Assembly: GCA_001801995.1 (NCBI GenBank)
Contig: MGZB01000044.1
Span: 1 to 64,000, forward strand
From: Gammaproteobacteria bacterium RIFOXYD12_FULL_61_37
GTDB taxonomy: Bacteria > Pseudomonadota > Gammaproteobacteria > Chromatiales > Chromatiaceae
Direction of reading: 5' to 3'
DNA: 64,000 bases
Shown here: in pieces, positions 29,029 to 38,576 of the stretch
How the letters are laid out: each line of letters opens with the position of its first letter
Numbering within the stretch: position 1 is the first letter of the stretch
Notes under the pieces: model-generated
Seen by the model: only the letters and a program-made list of their open reading frames with translations
Told to the model about the DNA's origin: nothing
The model's database searches: none
Made by a program: the position numbers and the translations under genes

Positions 29029-30332
29029 AGGCCGAATTCCACATCGAAGACCTCGGCGATTTCCTGACCGGTGGCGCCCACCTGTTTCTGGACGCCTGCG
29101 AGGAAGTGGTCGAGATTGGAAAGTCCGGCCAGGGAGAGGCAGGAGGCCCGGTATTTCATCAGCCGGATCTTCGCCCAGGGGTAGTAGAGGCCGAGGGTAA
29201 GGACGATCAGCAGGGTATTGACGGCATAGATCCCCAGATAGGCGGGGGTCTCCAGGGTGCTGGAGAAATAGAGGTCCGCCAGGTTGGTGGAGTTGAACAA
29301 CTGGTTCGACATCTGCACCGTGAAAAAGGCCCCGACCAGCACGAAGGTCAGGAAGGGGCCGATGAAGGCCAGGGGCAGGAAGAGATTGCCGAGGAGGCTG
29401 CTTACTACCAGGATCGCGATGGCCAGCAGGATGCCCAGACCGGCGATCTTGTAATAGCTCAGCGCCTCGCCGTTGAACTCGAAGGGCGTGGTGCCGAAAT
29501 AGCTGTTCGCCGCATAGAAGCGCTGCTGCTTGTAGAAGGCGTAGGGCCAGGCCAGACCGAAGCTGAGGCTTCCCAGGACGGGCCAGACGAGAAAGACCCA
29601 ATAGGCCTCACCGGTCCGGCCCCTGAAGTCGAAGCGGACGTTGCGGTAGGCGGAGTTGCGGGCATTGAACGCCAGGGAGCGGTTGATTGCCCAGGGCATG
29701 CCCAGCATCAGCAGAAACATGAAGGCGGAGCCGATGATGGGATGGATGAATTGCAGCGTCAGGAAGACAGCAAAGAGCCCCAGGGCGATCAGCCGGCCCT
29801 TGAGCAGTTGCAGGGGCTTGGCCAGGTACTGAAAGCTGATGTCGTCGAGAAAACTGTTGCCATAGAGGTAGCGCTTGTTGCGAACCTTGGCCCAAGGGCC
29901 ATAGATCCCCAGCGTGAGGATGGTCAGCAGCAGATTGACGATCCAGATGCGGAAATACTCACCTCCCTCACCCGTGAAATTGAAGCTGTGTTCCTGTGGA
30001 TGCAGGCTCCCGGATGGTTTGGCGGTTGCCGAAACCGGGACTCGCGGGGGCGGGGCGTCCTCTTCCGCCAAGGGAGAAAGGTCAGGGGGTCCTTCCGGGT
30101 CTTCCTTCAGATGGGTCTTGACGCCGGCAGCGGCAAATTTCTCCTGAAGTTCGAACGCCTGCCGCACGGACAAACCTTTGAAAAGGACGGCCGTCTTACC
30201 GCGTTCCCGGATGGCATTGAGCCGTTCCGGGGTGATCTTGGTGGACCGGGTCAGTTCGTTCCAGGCCCGTTTCTCGTCGAAACCCTCCAGAATCTCCCCC
30301 CAGAAAAGCAGCCGATAAGTTTTGTCCGACAT
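29025..30332 (-). CDS. YjgN/DUF898 family membrane protein
   Basis: The 435-residue protein has an N-terminal soluble domain of about 85 residues (YRLLFWGEILEGFDEKRAW), a Pro-rich linker, and a DUF898 membrane part of several helices, with the paired pattern NLLLTILTLGIYGPWAKVRNKRYL and NTLLIVLTLGLYYPWAKIRLMKYRA repeated. Function is unknown. It overlaps the M48 peptidase start by 4 bp, so the two are cotranslated. Confidence 0.85.
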   Translation of the reverse strand: MSDKTYRLLFWGEILEGFDEKRAWNELTRSTKITPERLNAIRERGKTAVLFKGLSVRQAFELQEKFAAAGVKTHLKEDPEGPPDLSPLAEEDAPPPRVPVSATAKPSGSLHPQEHSFNFTGEGGEYFRIWIVNLLLTILTLGIYGPWAKVRNKRYLYGNSFLDDISFQYLAKPLQLLKGRLIALGLFAVFLTLQFIHPIIGSAFMFLLMLGMPWAINRSLAFNARNSAYRNVRFDFRGRTGEAYWVFLVWPVLGSLSFGLAWPYAFYKQQRFYAANSYFGTTPFEFNGEALSYYKIAGLGILLAIAILVVSSLLGNLFLPLAFIGPFLTFVLVGAFFTVQMSNQLFNSTNLADLYFSSTLETPAYLGIYAVNTLLIVLTLGLYYPWAKIRLMKYRASCLSLAGLSNLDHFLAGVQKQVGATGQEIAEVFDVEFGL

Positions 30333-30434
30333 GCGAGGCCCTTAAATAATGGGTGTGTGGGGAAAGACTAGCCAAAGCGGCTGCTGCCGGCAATGCATCA
30401 AGGGGAAGGGTAGGGAGGGATTCGCGGCCCAGGG

Positions 30435-30848
30435 TCAGGCCGATTCCTCGGACGAAAGCCGCTGACGCTTGACCTGCAAGACGGGCCTGCGGCGGTCCAG
30501 GGGCCTGCGCCGTTCATTCGACTGTCCAGTGAGGAGATCCTCCTCACTGATGAAACGGCGGTCGCCGGGCGAACGGCGGCAGTACTCGCGCACCCTGACG
30601 TGCTGATCGAACAGAAACCTTCCGTTCAATCGCTTGATGGCCCGCTCGGCGGTCTTGAGGTCGTCGAACCTGACGATGCCGTGGTATTCGTATTCCCTGG
30701 ATTCCTCGTCGTAGATCTCCAGGATCTCGCACCCGAGGATGGGCGGCCTGCCGAAAGGAAACCACCAGCTCTTTATCCCCGCTTGAACAAAGCGATAGAG
30801 ATCGCTGGGCGTCGTGTGGCTCGGTATGTGGGAGAAGAGAATTTCCAT
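30435..30848 (-). CDS. RRM-like RNA-binding protein
   Basis: The 137-residue protein fits an RNA-recognition motif: MEILFSHIPSHTTPSDLYRF as an RNP2-like strand and helix, YHGIVRFDDLKTAERAIKRL as the RNP1-like strand and second helix, then NGRFLFDQHVRVREY. The tail is basic (RRRPLDRRRPVLQVKRQR), suitable for nucleic acid contact. It is transcribed away from the CRISPR operon, so any link to cas6 is positional only. Confidence 0.7.
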   Translation of the reverse strand: MEILFSHIPSHTTPSDLYRFVQAGIKSWWFPFGRPPILGCEILEIYDEESREYEYHGIVRFDDLKTAERAIKRLNGRFLFDQHVRVREYCRRSPGDRRFISEEDLLTGQSNERRRPLDRRRPVLQVKRQRLSSEESA

Positions 30849-31131
30849 GGGCTATGGGTTTTCGCAAGTATCTGGCAAGGTTGCCGTAACGGACATCCGG
30901 CACAATAGCTTGTAGGAATTTTCTGACGACTATATCGAAAAACATCACCTTTTCAAGCTAACTGACCGCCGGACCGCCGGTTTCATTGATCCAGGGCGGG
31001 TGTTGGGGGTGTTCCCCTGGAAGCATCCTGCAACCGAAGAGCTATGGGTCCCTCAATCCCTTGCCATTTGCGAAATCCGTTAAACTCGCAAGAAGTTCGT
31101 GCCACAGGCTCAACAAGGATGGATATCTCTG

Positions 31132-32082
31132 ATGCAAGCATCGCCCGTCTTACCCATCGGCCTTTACCGCGCCCACTTTTCCGCCGGGGCTCCTCTGCGT
31201 TTCTCCGATTTTCCCGGCAACGCCTGGCGCGGCGCCCTGGGCCACGCCCTGAGATCGGCGGTCTGCGTCACGCGGCAAGCCCAGTGCCGCGACTGCCTGC
31301 TGTACCGATCCTGTCTCTATCCCTATTTCTGGGACACCCCGCCCCATGTGGGTGCCGAGAAGATGCGCCATTACGAGAACGCGCCCCATCCCTTCGTACT
31401 GGAGCCCGATGAAGAGGCACCCCATCGGCTCGATTTCACCCTGATCGGGCAGGCCAACCGCCACCTACCGGTCTTTATCCATGCACTGAGCCAGGCCGCC
31501 GCCGGGCCGCGTGGTGTCTCCGGTAACAGGCTGGAATTGATTCGGGTGGAACAACGGATTTCGTTGAGAACGGATGATTGGCGGCACATCTTTAGCCCTG
31601 GCGAGGCCCTCGAAACCCTGCCGGCCCAGGTGCCTGAGCCGCAGCCTGTTCCTGCCCTCTGTACCCTGGAAATAGAGACCCCACTGCGGGTCAAGCGTGA
31701 AGGCCGACACGTCGGTCCACGCGATTTTGTCTTTGCGGACCTGTTCGGCAACCTCCTGCGGCGGATCTCCATGCTGACCTACTTCCACACCGAAACGCCG
31801 CTGGAGACCGATTTCCGTGCCCTGATGGACAGCGCCCGGCAGGTAAGCGCTCGCTGCGAACTGCAATGGCGTGAGTATGGCCGTTACTCGAAGCGCCAGC
31901 AGGCCGCCATGCAACTGGGCGGCGTGACCGGGCGCATCCAGATCGATAGCACCGATCTAAGCCTCTTCTGGCCCTATCTCTGGCTGGGCCAGTTCACCCA
32001 TGCTGGCAGTGGCGCCACCATGGGGCTGGGCCGGTATCGAATCCTTGCAAGCTTGCCGCAAATACAGTCCCCGCCGTCATGA
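31132..32082 (+). CDS. cas6: CRISPR endoribonuclease Cas6
   Basis: The protein is 316 residues from ATG 31132; an in-frame GTG lies 11 codons upstream. It has the Cas6 C-terminal domain with a glycine-rich loop THAGSGATMGLGRYRI near the end. An N-terminal cluster CRDCLLYRSC at about residues 52-61 adds three cysteines that could bind zinc or iron. Cas6 cuts precursor crRNA within repeats, leaving an 8-nt 5' handle; here that would be AUUAAGAC. It opens the type III-B locus. Confidence 0.88.
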   Translation: MQASPVLPIGLYRAHFSAGAPLRFSDFPGNAWRGALGHALRSAVCVTRQAQCRDCLLYRSCLYPYFWDTPPHVGAEKMRHYENAPHPFVLEPDEEAPHRLDFTLIGQANRHLPVFIHALSQAAAGPRGVSGNRLELIRVEQRISLRTDDWRHIFSPGEALETLPAQVPEPQPVPALCTLEIETPLRVKREGRHVGPRDFVFADLFGNLLRRISMLTYFHTETPLETDFRALMDSARQVSARCELQWREYGRYSKRQQAAMQLGGVTGRIQIDSTDLSLFWPYLWLGQFTHAGSGATMGLGRYRILASLPQIQSPPS

Positions 32083-32097
32083 GCCAGGATAGCCGCC

Positions 32098-33216
32098 ATG
32101 AACCCCCCATCGACCCGCCGCATCCTCCTCGCCGTCACCGGCCTCACCCCCCAGGTAGTCACCGAGACCCTGTACGCCTTGGCGTGCCGGGGCGGGTCAC
32201 CCTGGATACCGGATGAGATCCACCTCATCACCACCGCCACCGGCAAGGAAAACGCCCGGCTCAACCTGCTTCAGGGCGAGGGCTGGTTCCATCGGCTATG
32301 CCGGGATTACGGCCTGCCGCCCATCGCCTTCACGGCAGACCAGATCCAGGTCCTGAGCGACGCTCAGGGCCAGGAACTGGACGACATTCGCACCCCGGAA
32401 CAGAACACCCAGGCCGCCGACTTCATCACCGAAAGGGTGCGCCGCCTCACCGCCGACCCGGCTACGGAGCTGCAAGTCTCCATCGCCGGGGGACGCAAGA
32501 CCATGGGTTATTACCTGGGATACGCCCTCTCCCTTTACGGCCGCCCCCAGGACCGCCTCTCCCATGTGCTGGTCTCCGGTCCCTACGAGACCAACCGGGA
32601 TTTCTACTACCCCACGCCCTACGACCACCCCATCCACAGCCGTCGCGGCGACCGGGAGATCACCCTGGACGCCCGCAACGCGCGGGTCGATTTGGCCGAC
32701 ATCCCCTTTGTGCGCCTGCGCGAGGGGTTGCCGGGCGAATTGTTGAAGGGCGCGAGCAGCTTCTCCCAGACCGTGGCCGCCGCCCAGTGCAAAGGGCGCA
32801 CCCCGCAACTGGTCATAGACCCTGCTGCACGCACCGCCACCGCTGGCGGCGAACGGCTGAAACTGACGAACCAGAACTTCGCCCTCCTGCTCTGGATGGC
32901 GCGCCGCCGTCTGGAGGGACGCGGCCCCCTCCATTGCAGCAAGGACGGCGCATCCGGCAGCGCCCGCGAATTCCTGGACCTGTTCCGGGAACTTTCCAGC
33001 GGCTTTAGCGGTGAGTTCGAACGCGCCGAGGACGCCCTGAAAAACGGCATGGACAGCACCTGGTTCAGCCCCGCCAAGAACAGGCTGCACAAGGCCCTGA
33101 TCCACGCCCTGGGTGAAAGTGGCGCCCAGCCCTACCAGATCCATCCGGTGGGCAACCGGCGCGAGGCCCTGTTCGGGCTGACCCTGGACCCCGGCCAGAT
33201 TCACATTCGTGATTGA
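32098..33216 (+). CDS. NE0113/Csm6-type CARF protein (putative ring nuclease)
   Basis: The 372-residue protein matches the NE0113-like CRISPR family: LLAVTGLTPQVVTETLYAL at the N-terminus, an internal SIAGGRKTMGYYLGYALSLYG at about residues 131-151 as the CARF ligand loop, and a helical C-terminal part (KLTNQNFALLLWMARRR) that looks winged-helix-like. Such proteins bind cyclic oligoadenylate; some degrade it. No HEPN RxxxxH ribonuclease motif was evident. It follows cas6 by 15 bp and overlaps nothing essential downstream. Confidence 0.8.
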   Translation: MNPPSTRRILLAVTGLTPQVVTETLYALACRGGSPWIPDEIHLITTATGKENARLNLLQGEGWFHRLCRDYGLPPIAFTADQIQVLSDAQGQELDDIRTPEQNTQAADFITERVRRLTADPATELQVSIAGGRKTMGYYLGYALSLYGRPQDRLSHVLVSGPYETNRDFYYPTPYDHPIHSRRGDREITLDARNARVDLADIPFVRLREGLPGELLKGASSFSQTVAAAQCKGRTPQLVIDPAARTATAGGERLKLTNQNFALLLWMARRRLEGRGPLHCSKDGASGSAREFLDLFRELSSGFSGEFERAEDALKNGMDSTWFSPAKNRLHKALIHALGESGAQPYQIHPVGNRREALFGLTLDPGQIHIRD

Positions 33217-33226
33217 GGATACCGAC

Positions 33227-34373
33227 ATGACCGACAACAGCCGAAACCGGGTCCATATCCTCTTGGTGTCCGACCAAGCGGCGGCGAACCTGCTGCCCGC
33301 CCTCGATCCTGAACTGAAACCCGCCGAGGCACTGCTGCTGGTATCCGGCAAGATGCGGCCCCGTGCCGAGGCGTTGGAAACCGTATTGCGCGAGGCGGGC
33401 GTAAAGCCCAGGTTGGTGGCATTGGAGAACGAACACGACTACGGCAGTCTCGAAAATACCCTGCTCGAAATCGCCGCCGCCCGCGAGGGGCAAGAACTCA
33501 TCCTCAACCTCACCGGCGGCACCAAGCTGATGGCACTGGCTGCCCAATCGGTCGCCCTGGCCTATGGTTGGCCCCAGTTTTACGTGGACGTGGATACGGA
33601 CGAGGTCATCTGGCTCGGCAAAGACTCCCGCCGTCAGAGGCTCAACCAGCAGCTTCGCCTGCCTCACTACCTACAGGGCTACGGCTTCAGGTTGGAGCAA
33701 GAAGTCGCGCGCCCCCAATTTTTCCCTCGGCATCAGGACCTGCTGCGTACCCTCATTACTCAGGTCGGCAGTCTGGAGAAACCCCTCGCCGAACTGAATT
33801 GGCTGGCTCAGGGAGCAGAAGACCGAAAACACCTGGAGACAACGCTGTCGCCACAGCAACAGGACAGCCGCGCACGCCTTGGAGGCCTTGCTGCGGGACT
33901 TCGCGGAGGCAGGTGTGCTTTCGGTGCTGGGCAACAAACTCAAATTCGCAAGCCAAGCCGACCTTGGCTTCGCCAAAGGCGGCTGGCTGGAACAGTATGT
34001 CTTTCGCACCCTCACGACCCTGTCCGAGGAACTGGGTCTGCGCGACAAGGCCTCCAACCTGACGGTGTTGGACCGGGAAGGCGTCAAGAACGAACTGGAC
34101 GTGGCCTTCATGGCCCGGAATCGCCTGTTCGTCATCGAATGCAAGACCGCGCGCATGGACAAACCCGAAGCGCCCAAGGCCAACGACACCCTGTTCAAAC
34201 TCGCCGAAATCTGCCGCCGCGTCGGTGGCCTGGGCACACGCGGCATGCTGGCCAGTTACCGCCCCTTGCGTGAACCGGAAAAGCGGCTGGCCGGTGCCCT
34301 TCGCATCGAACTGGTCTGCGGGGCCGAATTGGCCCGGTTGGACGAGAAAATCAGGGCCTGGGTGGAAAGATAA
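33227..34373 (+). pseudogene. Card1/Can2-like CARF nuclease, frameshifted
   Basis: Reading from ATG 33227 gives a CARF domain with ILNLTGGTKLMALAAQSVAL, then continues to TLSPQQQDSR at about 33871. The homologous continuation ALEALLRDFAEAGVLSVLG is one base ahead and runs to 34373, with a PD-(D/E)xK core KNELDVAFMARNRLFVIECK. One extra base within GCGCAC near 33870-33876 would explain the shift. A complete enzyme would be an oligoadenylate-activated DNase/RNase. The nuclease half might still start internally at TTG 33879, without the sensor domain. Sequencing error is the main alternative. Confidence 0.72.
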
Positions 34374-34454
34374 GCCAAGTGCTTCGGCAAGCTTGCCGCA
34401 AAATGAATACGTTTGAAGTCAAGGCAGAATAGGCAAAACCTCTGGGAGAGAACC

Positions 34455-35534
34455 ATGAAGCTGCTCAAATACACCGTTGAATTCAACACCCCAGCTTTTC
34501 TGGGCAACGCCGAGCAGAAAGCGCAGTGGCGCACGCCACCGTTCAAGGCCCTGCTGCGGCAGTGGTGGCGGGTAGCTTATGCCGAAGACCACCGTTATCC
34601 GCAAAGCACCGTCGCCATGCGCCGGGAGGAAGGGATGTTGTTTGGTCATGCCTGGCTGGAAAGTGACTGCGATGAGCAGGGGCGGGCGGTGGCCGCGCGC
34701 AAGAGCGCGGTGCGGATTCGGCTCGACAAGTGGGGGGTCGGCACGCTACGGGCTTGGCAACCCTTGCCAACCGTGTCTCATCCTGATGTGAAGTTTCCGG
34801 TCGGTAGCGATCTTTACCTGGGATATGGGCCGCTTACGCTGCCGCATGGCAGCAAACAACCCCAACTCAAGAACAATGCCGCGATTCAAGTCGGCGAGAC
34901 AGCGACGCTTGCCATCGCTGTGCCCGACGAGCAAGCACCACACATCGAACGCGCGCTTTGGCTCATGGATCGCTACGCCACGGCCGGCGGGAGAAGCCGC
35001 AATGGCTGGGGCTCGTTCGCTTTGCTCCCTCTCCCGCCGGGAGAGGGCCGGGGTGAGGGAACGCCGTTAGCTGGCACAACACCGCTTCGCCCCTGGCGCG
35101 ATTGCCTGTCGCTCGACTGGCCGCACGCCATCGGACAGGACGACCACGGCACCCTGATCTGGCAAACTCGCCCGTTCGACGACTGGAAAGCGCTGATGCG
35201 GGAGTTGGCTGTCGTCAAGATCGGGATGCGCACGCAGTTCAAATTTCCCAATGAACAACCGCCGCACCCGCAACCCCTGGAACGGCATTGGCTGTCTTAC
35301 CCCATCACGCGGCACAGCACCAAGGCCTGGAAAGGGACATTCCGCCTACCCAACAGCCTGCGTTTCAAGGTTCGCAAAACGCTAGAAGGCAAATTCGTCG
35401 GCGTGATCTTTCATGTGCCTTGCCTGCCGCCGCTTGATTTCAAGCCGGATCGTCGAGTCATCGAGTCCGTCTGGCAGCGCGTCCACACGTTTCTCGATGC
35501 GCCTGCCCAACAACTGACCCGCGCCCCGGCCTGA
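34455..35534 (+). CDS. cmr1: Type III-B RAMP protein Cmr1
   Basis: The 359-residue protein starts MKLLKYTVEFNTPAFLGNAE, the Cmr1 opening, with a GGGAGAG ribosome site just upstream. Cmr1 is a Cas7-like RAMP at the 3' end of the crRNA. It has RTPPFKALLRQWWRVAY and a glycine-rich TAGGRSRNGWGSF loop. At about residues 191-202 the peptide LPPGEGRGEG comes from an in-frame palindromic repeat at 35027-35059, apparently tolerated as a loop insertion. Confidence 0.9.
   Translation: MKLLKYTVEFNTPAFLGNAEQKAQWRTPPFKALLRQWWRVAYAEDHRYPQSTVAMRREEGMLFGHAWLESDCDEQGRAVAARKSAVRIRLDKWGVGTLRAWQPLPTVSHPDVKFPVGSDLYLGYGPLTLPHGSKQPQLKNNAAIQVGETATLAIAVPDEQAPHIERALWLMDRYATAGGRSRNGWGSFALLPLPPGEGRGEGTPLAGTTPLRPWRDCLSLDWPHAIGQDDHGTLIWQTRPFDDWKALMRELAVVKIGMRTQFKFPNEQPPHPQPLERHWLSYPITRHSTKAWKGTFRLPNSLRFKVRKTLEGKFVGVIFHVPCLPPLDFKPDRRVIESVWQRVHTFLDAPAQQLTRAPA
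35027..35059. repeat. Palindromic repeat inserted in frame within cmr1
   Basis: CCCTCTCCCGCCGGGAGAGG continues with GCCGGGGTGAGGG. This is a GC-rich dispersed palindrome of the kind normally found between genes. A related sequence in hsdS is at 50135-50178. Confidence 0.6.
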
Positions 35535-35543
35535 GAGGAAAGC

Positions 35544-38500
35544 ATGAACAACGATCTCATCTGGCAAACCAAACTCGCCGCCCGCGTTCACGACCCGGCG
35601 GAAAAAGCCTTGGTGCTGCTGCGCGACCCGGCGGGGCACGAAGGCGGAAGTATTGTCGGTATCGGCAAAGCGCTCGGTTTCGAGACGAATATGGTTCGCC
35701 GCCGTGATGGCACACAAGTCGAAAAACTCAATTTGCCACCCAGCATGGAACATATCGTCGAGCGGGCCGACTGGTGGGTGGCGGCGGCGGACCGGCCGAA
35801 GTGGCCCATGCAGGAAATCACTGTCACCACCAAGAAAGGCGAACAGAAAACCTTTGGGGTTGCCCCCTGGGCGCAGGTGCACTGGACGAACAAGCCGGTG
35901 CTTATCCACCCGCTGACCGGCGACCAGCTCGTCTTGGGCAAACACGGCGACCTGGGCGACACTGAGTTGGACGACATCAAGCAACGCAGTTTCGAGCACT
36001 TCTCGCGTCTCGTCATAGGTCGGGCCGTGCCCGATATGGCAGCCACGGGCCGCCCTATGGAGTCCGACTATTTACGCACCCTCCTGGCCTACTGGCGCTT
36101 CGGCCCGGAACTGATCGAGGAAGAAGACAACGGCAAGCTCGGCGCGCTTTGGGGCGTACTGCCCGCCGATACCCGCGTGCCGGATCACTCGATTTGGGAT
36201 CACCTCGACCTCACCTCCGCCTTCGCGGGCGCGTTTGCCGCCGATCCGGATGGCGATGCCGCGCTGCTGGCGCTGTCCATCGGCCCGGTGCAGGGTTTCA
36301 TTGCCAGCGCACGCACCACGTCCGACCTCTGGGCCGGTTCGCATCTGCTCTCGCGCCTGGCCTGGGAAGCGATGAAACCGGTGTGCGAAGCCCTGGGGCC
36401 GGACGCCATCCTGTTCCCGCGTCTGCGCGGCGTGCCGCAAGTGGACTTGTGGCTGCGCGGCGAGATGAATCTGCCCGACGAATTGTTCAAGGACTGCGAA
36501 TGGGCGAAGCGCGGCACCGACGCCAATCCGCTGTTCTCGGCGGCCTTGCCCAACCGATTCGTGGCGGTCGTTCCCGCCAGTCGGGCCAAGGCGCTGGCCG
36601 AAGAGGTGTCGCGCAAGGTGCGCAAATGGTTGCAGGATCAGGGCCAGGGGGTGGTTGACCGCTTGCTTGAAACTGCCGGGCTGGCGAATGAAAGCGTTCA
36701 ACACGCCCACCGCCAGATGCGGGAGCAGCTCGAAGGTTTCCCGGAAGTGCATTGGGCGGCTGTGCCGTTTTCACTGATCCACACACGCAACAAAGCCAAA
36801 CAGACTGACCTCGATGTGAGCCTGCTTTCCTCAGCCATGGCGCCGTTCTTCGGCGTGGAAGCGGGTCAGCCCTGCGGCTTTCTAGCGCAACCCGCTTGGC
36901 AGGCGCTACAGAAGGAAATCGATTGGGGTGATGGCACGGTCTTTTTCGCCCCCAACCCCGGCGTGCTTTACCCGGCGGTGTACGACCTGGCGGAACGGGT
37001 GCTGGCGGCGGCAAAAAGTACGCGCGCTTTCGACCAGACTGAACAAAAAGGCTGGCGTTGCTCGCTGACCGGCGAGGCCGAATGGCTGACCACCGACCCG
37101 GCGCAATTGCTGAAGTCCTATCGCCAGCAGACCGATACCCTGTGGGTGAAGGTGGCAGCGAAAAAACCCGCTTGGGCGAAGAAGGGCGAGCATCTAAGCG
37201 CATTGCCCGCCATCAAGCGCCTGTGGCCAACTCTGTTCGCGGAAGAAGTGGGCTTGGCATTGGCGGCTGGCGAACGCGGTGAGCAGGAAACCATCGGTCG
37301 CTTTGTGGTCTCCACCCACACCATGGCGTTGGCGCATCAACTAGACCAATGGCTGGCGCGTGGTGGACTGACCAGCGCAGGCTTCAAGCAAGCCATTGGC
37401 CACGCCGATCCGGTGGCCTTGCCACGCCGATTGATGTCTAAACATGCCCGGAACCCAGTCCTGGTCGATGCCAAACGCATCCCCGGCTTGCTGGAAGCCG
37501 CGCGCGATGCCGACGACGACGCGGCGCTGGAACAGGCGCAGCGACTGGTGCGGCAAACGCTGGCGCAAGGCACGGACAAGGGCGAGGAAATCAAGCTCGA
37601 AACCTATTACGCGCTCCTCATGATGGACGGCGACCGCATGGGCGCCTGGCTTTCCGGTGGCGACGACTACGCCATTCCGTACCGCAAGAGCTTCCACCCG
37701 CAAGTGCAAGACGGCTTCGACAAACATGCCGCCAAGCAGAAGCTGATCCAGGCCTATGGCGCGCAAAAACGGGCGCTTTCGCCCAACCGACATCTGGCCA
37801 TTTCCGGCGCGCTCAACGACTTTTCGCTCAGCGTGGTGCGCCATGTGGTGGAAGAAGAACATCTTGGCCGGGTGATCTATGCCGGCGGCGACGATGTGCT
37901 CGCCATGTTGCCGGTGTCGGACTTGCTTTCATCCATGCAGCGTTTGCGGCTGGCCTATTCCGGGGACGACCCAGCCCATGAAGGCGGGCGCGACCCGCGC
38001 GGCCTGACCCTGCAAAATGGCTTCGCCATGCTCAAAGGCAAGCTGATGCGGATGATGGGTACGAAAGCCACGGCCAGTTGCGGCGCGGTCATCGCCCATC
38101 ATCAAGCGCCTCTGGGGGCGGTGATGCGGGAACTACGCGAGGCGGAAAAGCGCGCCAAGAACGAGGGGGAGCGCGATGCTTTTTCCATCACCGTCATCAA
38201 GCGTTCCGGCGGTGCGCTCCGTCTTACGGAAAAATGGGGTGAACCGGTGATGCTGCTTGGCAACTTGCGGGATTTCCTCTCCGACAAAGCAACCTCGCGC
38301 CGCGCCGTCTATCACAGCCTGGAATGGATGACGGACCTGCCAGATCCCAAGGGCAAGCCGGAAATACTGGCTTCGTTACTTGGCTATCAGTTTGATCGTC
38401 AGATCAAACCGAAAGAAAAGGAACGGGTGCGTGAAGAACACAAGGTATCCGACCTGGCCCGTCGCCTTGCATCGCTCGCCGCAGCCCAACCCAAGGACAG

Positions 38501-38576
38501 CCTGAAGTGGCTGGAAAACTTCCTCACTGTGGCCGAGTTCCTGGCCCGTGAAACCCGCGCCGGAGAACAAGCATGA
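35544..38576 (+). CDS. cas10: Type III-B Cas10 (Cmr2)
   Basis: The 1010-residue large subunit has an N-terminal HD-like site (ARVHDPAEK, His16-Asp17), a first palm with MMDGDRMGAWLSG near residue 692, and the cyclase motif YAGGDDVLAML with GGDD at about 779-782. Both nuclease-type and polymerase-type sites therefore look intact. Cas10 makes cyclic oligoadenylates when the Cmr complex binds target RNA, and the downstream sensor genes fit that role. It follows cmr1 by 9 bp and overlaps cmr3 by 4 bp. Confidence 0.95.
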   Translation: MNNDLIWQTKLAARVHDPAEKALVLLRDPAGHEGGSIVGIGKALGFETNMVRRRDGTQVEKLNLPPSMEHIVERADWWVAAADRPKWPMQEITVTTKKGEQKTFGVAPWAQVHWTNKPVLIHPLTGDQLVLGKHGDLGDTELDDIKQRSFEHFSRLVIGRAVPDMAATGRPMESDYLRTLLAYWRFGPELIEEEDNGKLGALWGVLPADTRVPDHSIWDHLDLTSAFAGAFAADPDGDAALLALSIGPVQGFIASARTTSDLWAGSHLLSRLAWEAMKPVCEALGPDAILFPRLRGVPQVDLWLRGEMNLPDELFKDCEWAKRGTDANPLFSAALPNRFVAVVPASRAKALAEEVSRKVRKWLQDQGQGVVDRLLETAGLANESVQHAHRQMREQLEGFPEVHWAAVPFSLIHTRNKAKQTDLDVSLLSSAMAPFFGVEAGQPCGFLAQPAWQALQKEIDWGDGTVFFAPNPGVLYPAVYDLAERVLAAAKSTRAFDQTEQKGWRCSLTGEAEWLTTDPAQLLKSYRQQTDTLWVKVAAKKPAWAKKGEHLSALPAIKRLWPTLFAEEVGLALAAGERGEQETIGRFVVSTHTMALAHQLDQWLARGGLTSAGFKQAIGHADPVALPRRLMSKHARNPVLVDAKRIPGLLEAARDADDDAALEQAQRLVRQTLAQGTDKGEEIKLETYYALLMMDGDRMGAWLSGGDDYAIPYRKSFHPQVQDGFDKHAAKQKLIQAYGAQKRALSPNRHLAISGALNDFSLSVVRHVVEEEHLGRVIYAGGDDVLAMLPVSDLLSSMQRLRLAYSGDDPAHEGGRDPRGLTLQNGFAMLKGKLMRMMGTKATASCGAVIAHHQAPLGAVMRELREAEKRAKNEGERDAFSITVIKRSGGALRLTEKWGEPVMLLGNLRDFLSDKATSRRAVYHSLEWMTDLPDPKGKPEILASLLGYQFDRQIKPKEKERVREEHKVSDLARRLASLAAAQPKDSLKWLENFLTVAEFLARETRAGEQA

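Noticed and set aside
27970-29601. 543-residue version of the M48 peptidase
   Set aside because: The first 190 residues are the antisense-style overlap with the DUF898 gene; the family homology begins near the TTG at 29028.
30435-30848. RRM-like protein as a CRISPR component
   Set aside because: It is transcribed in the opposite direction, 283 bp from cas6, and no RRM protein is known to me as a type III subunit.
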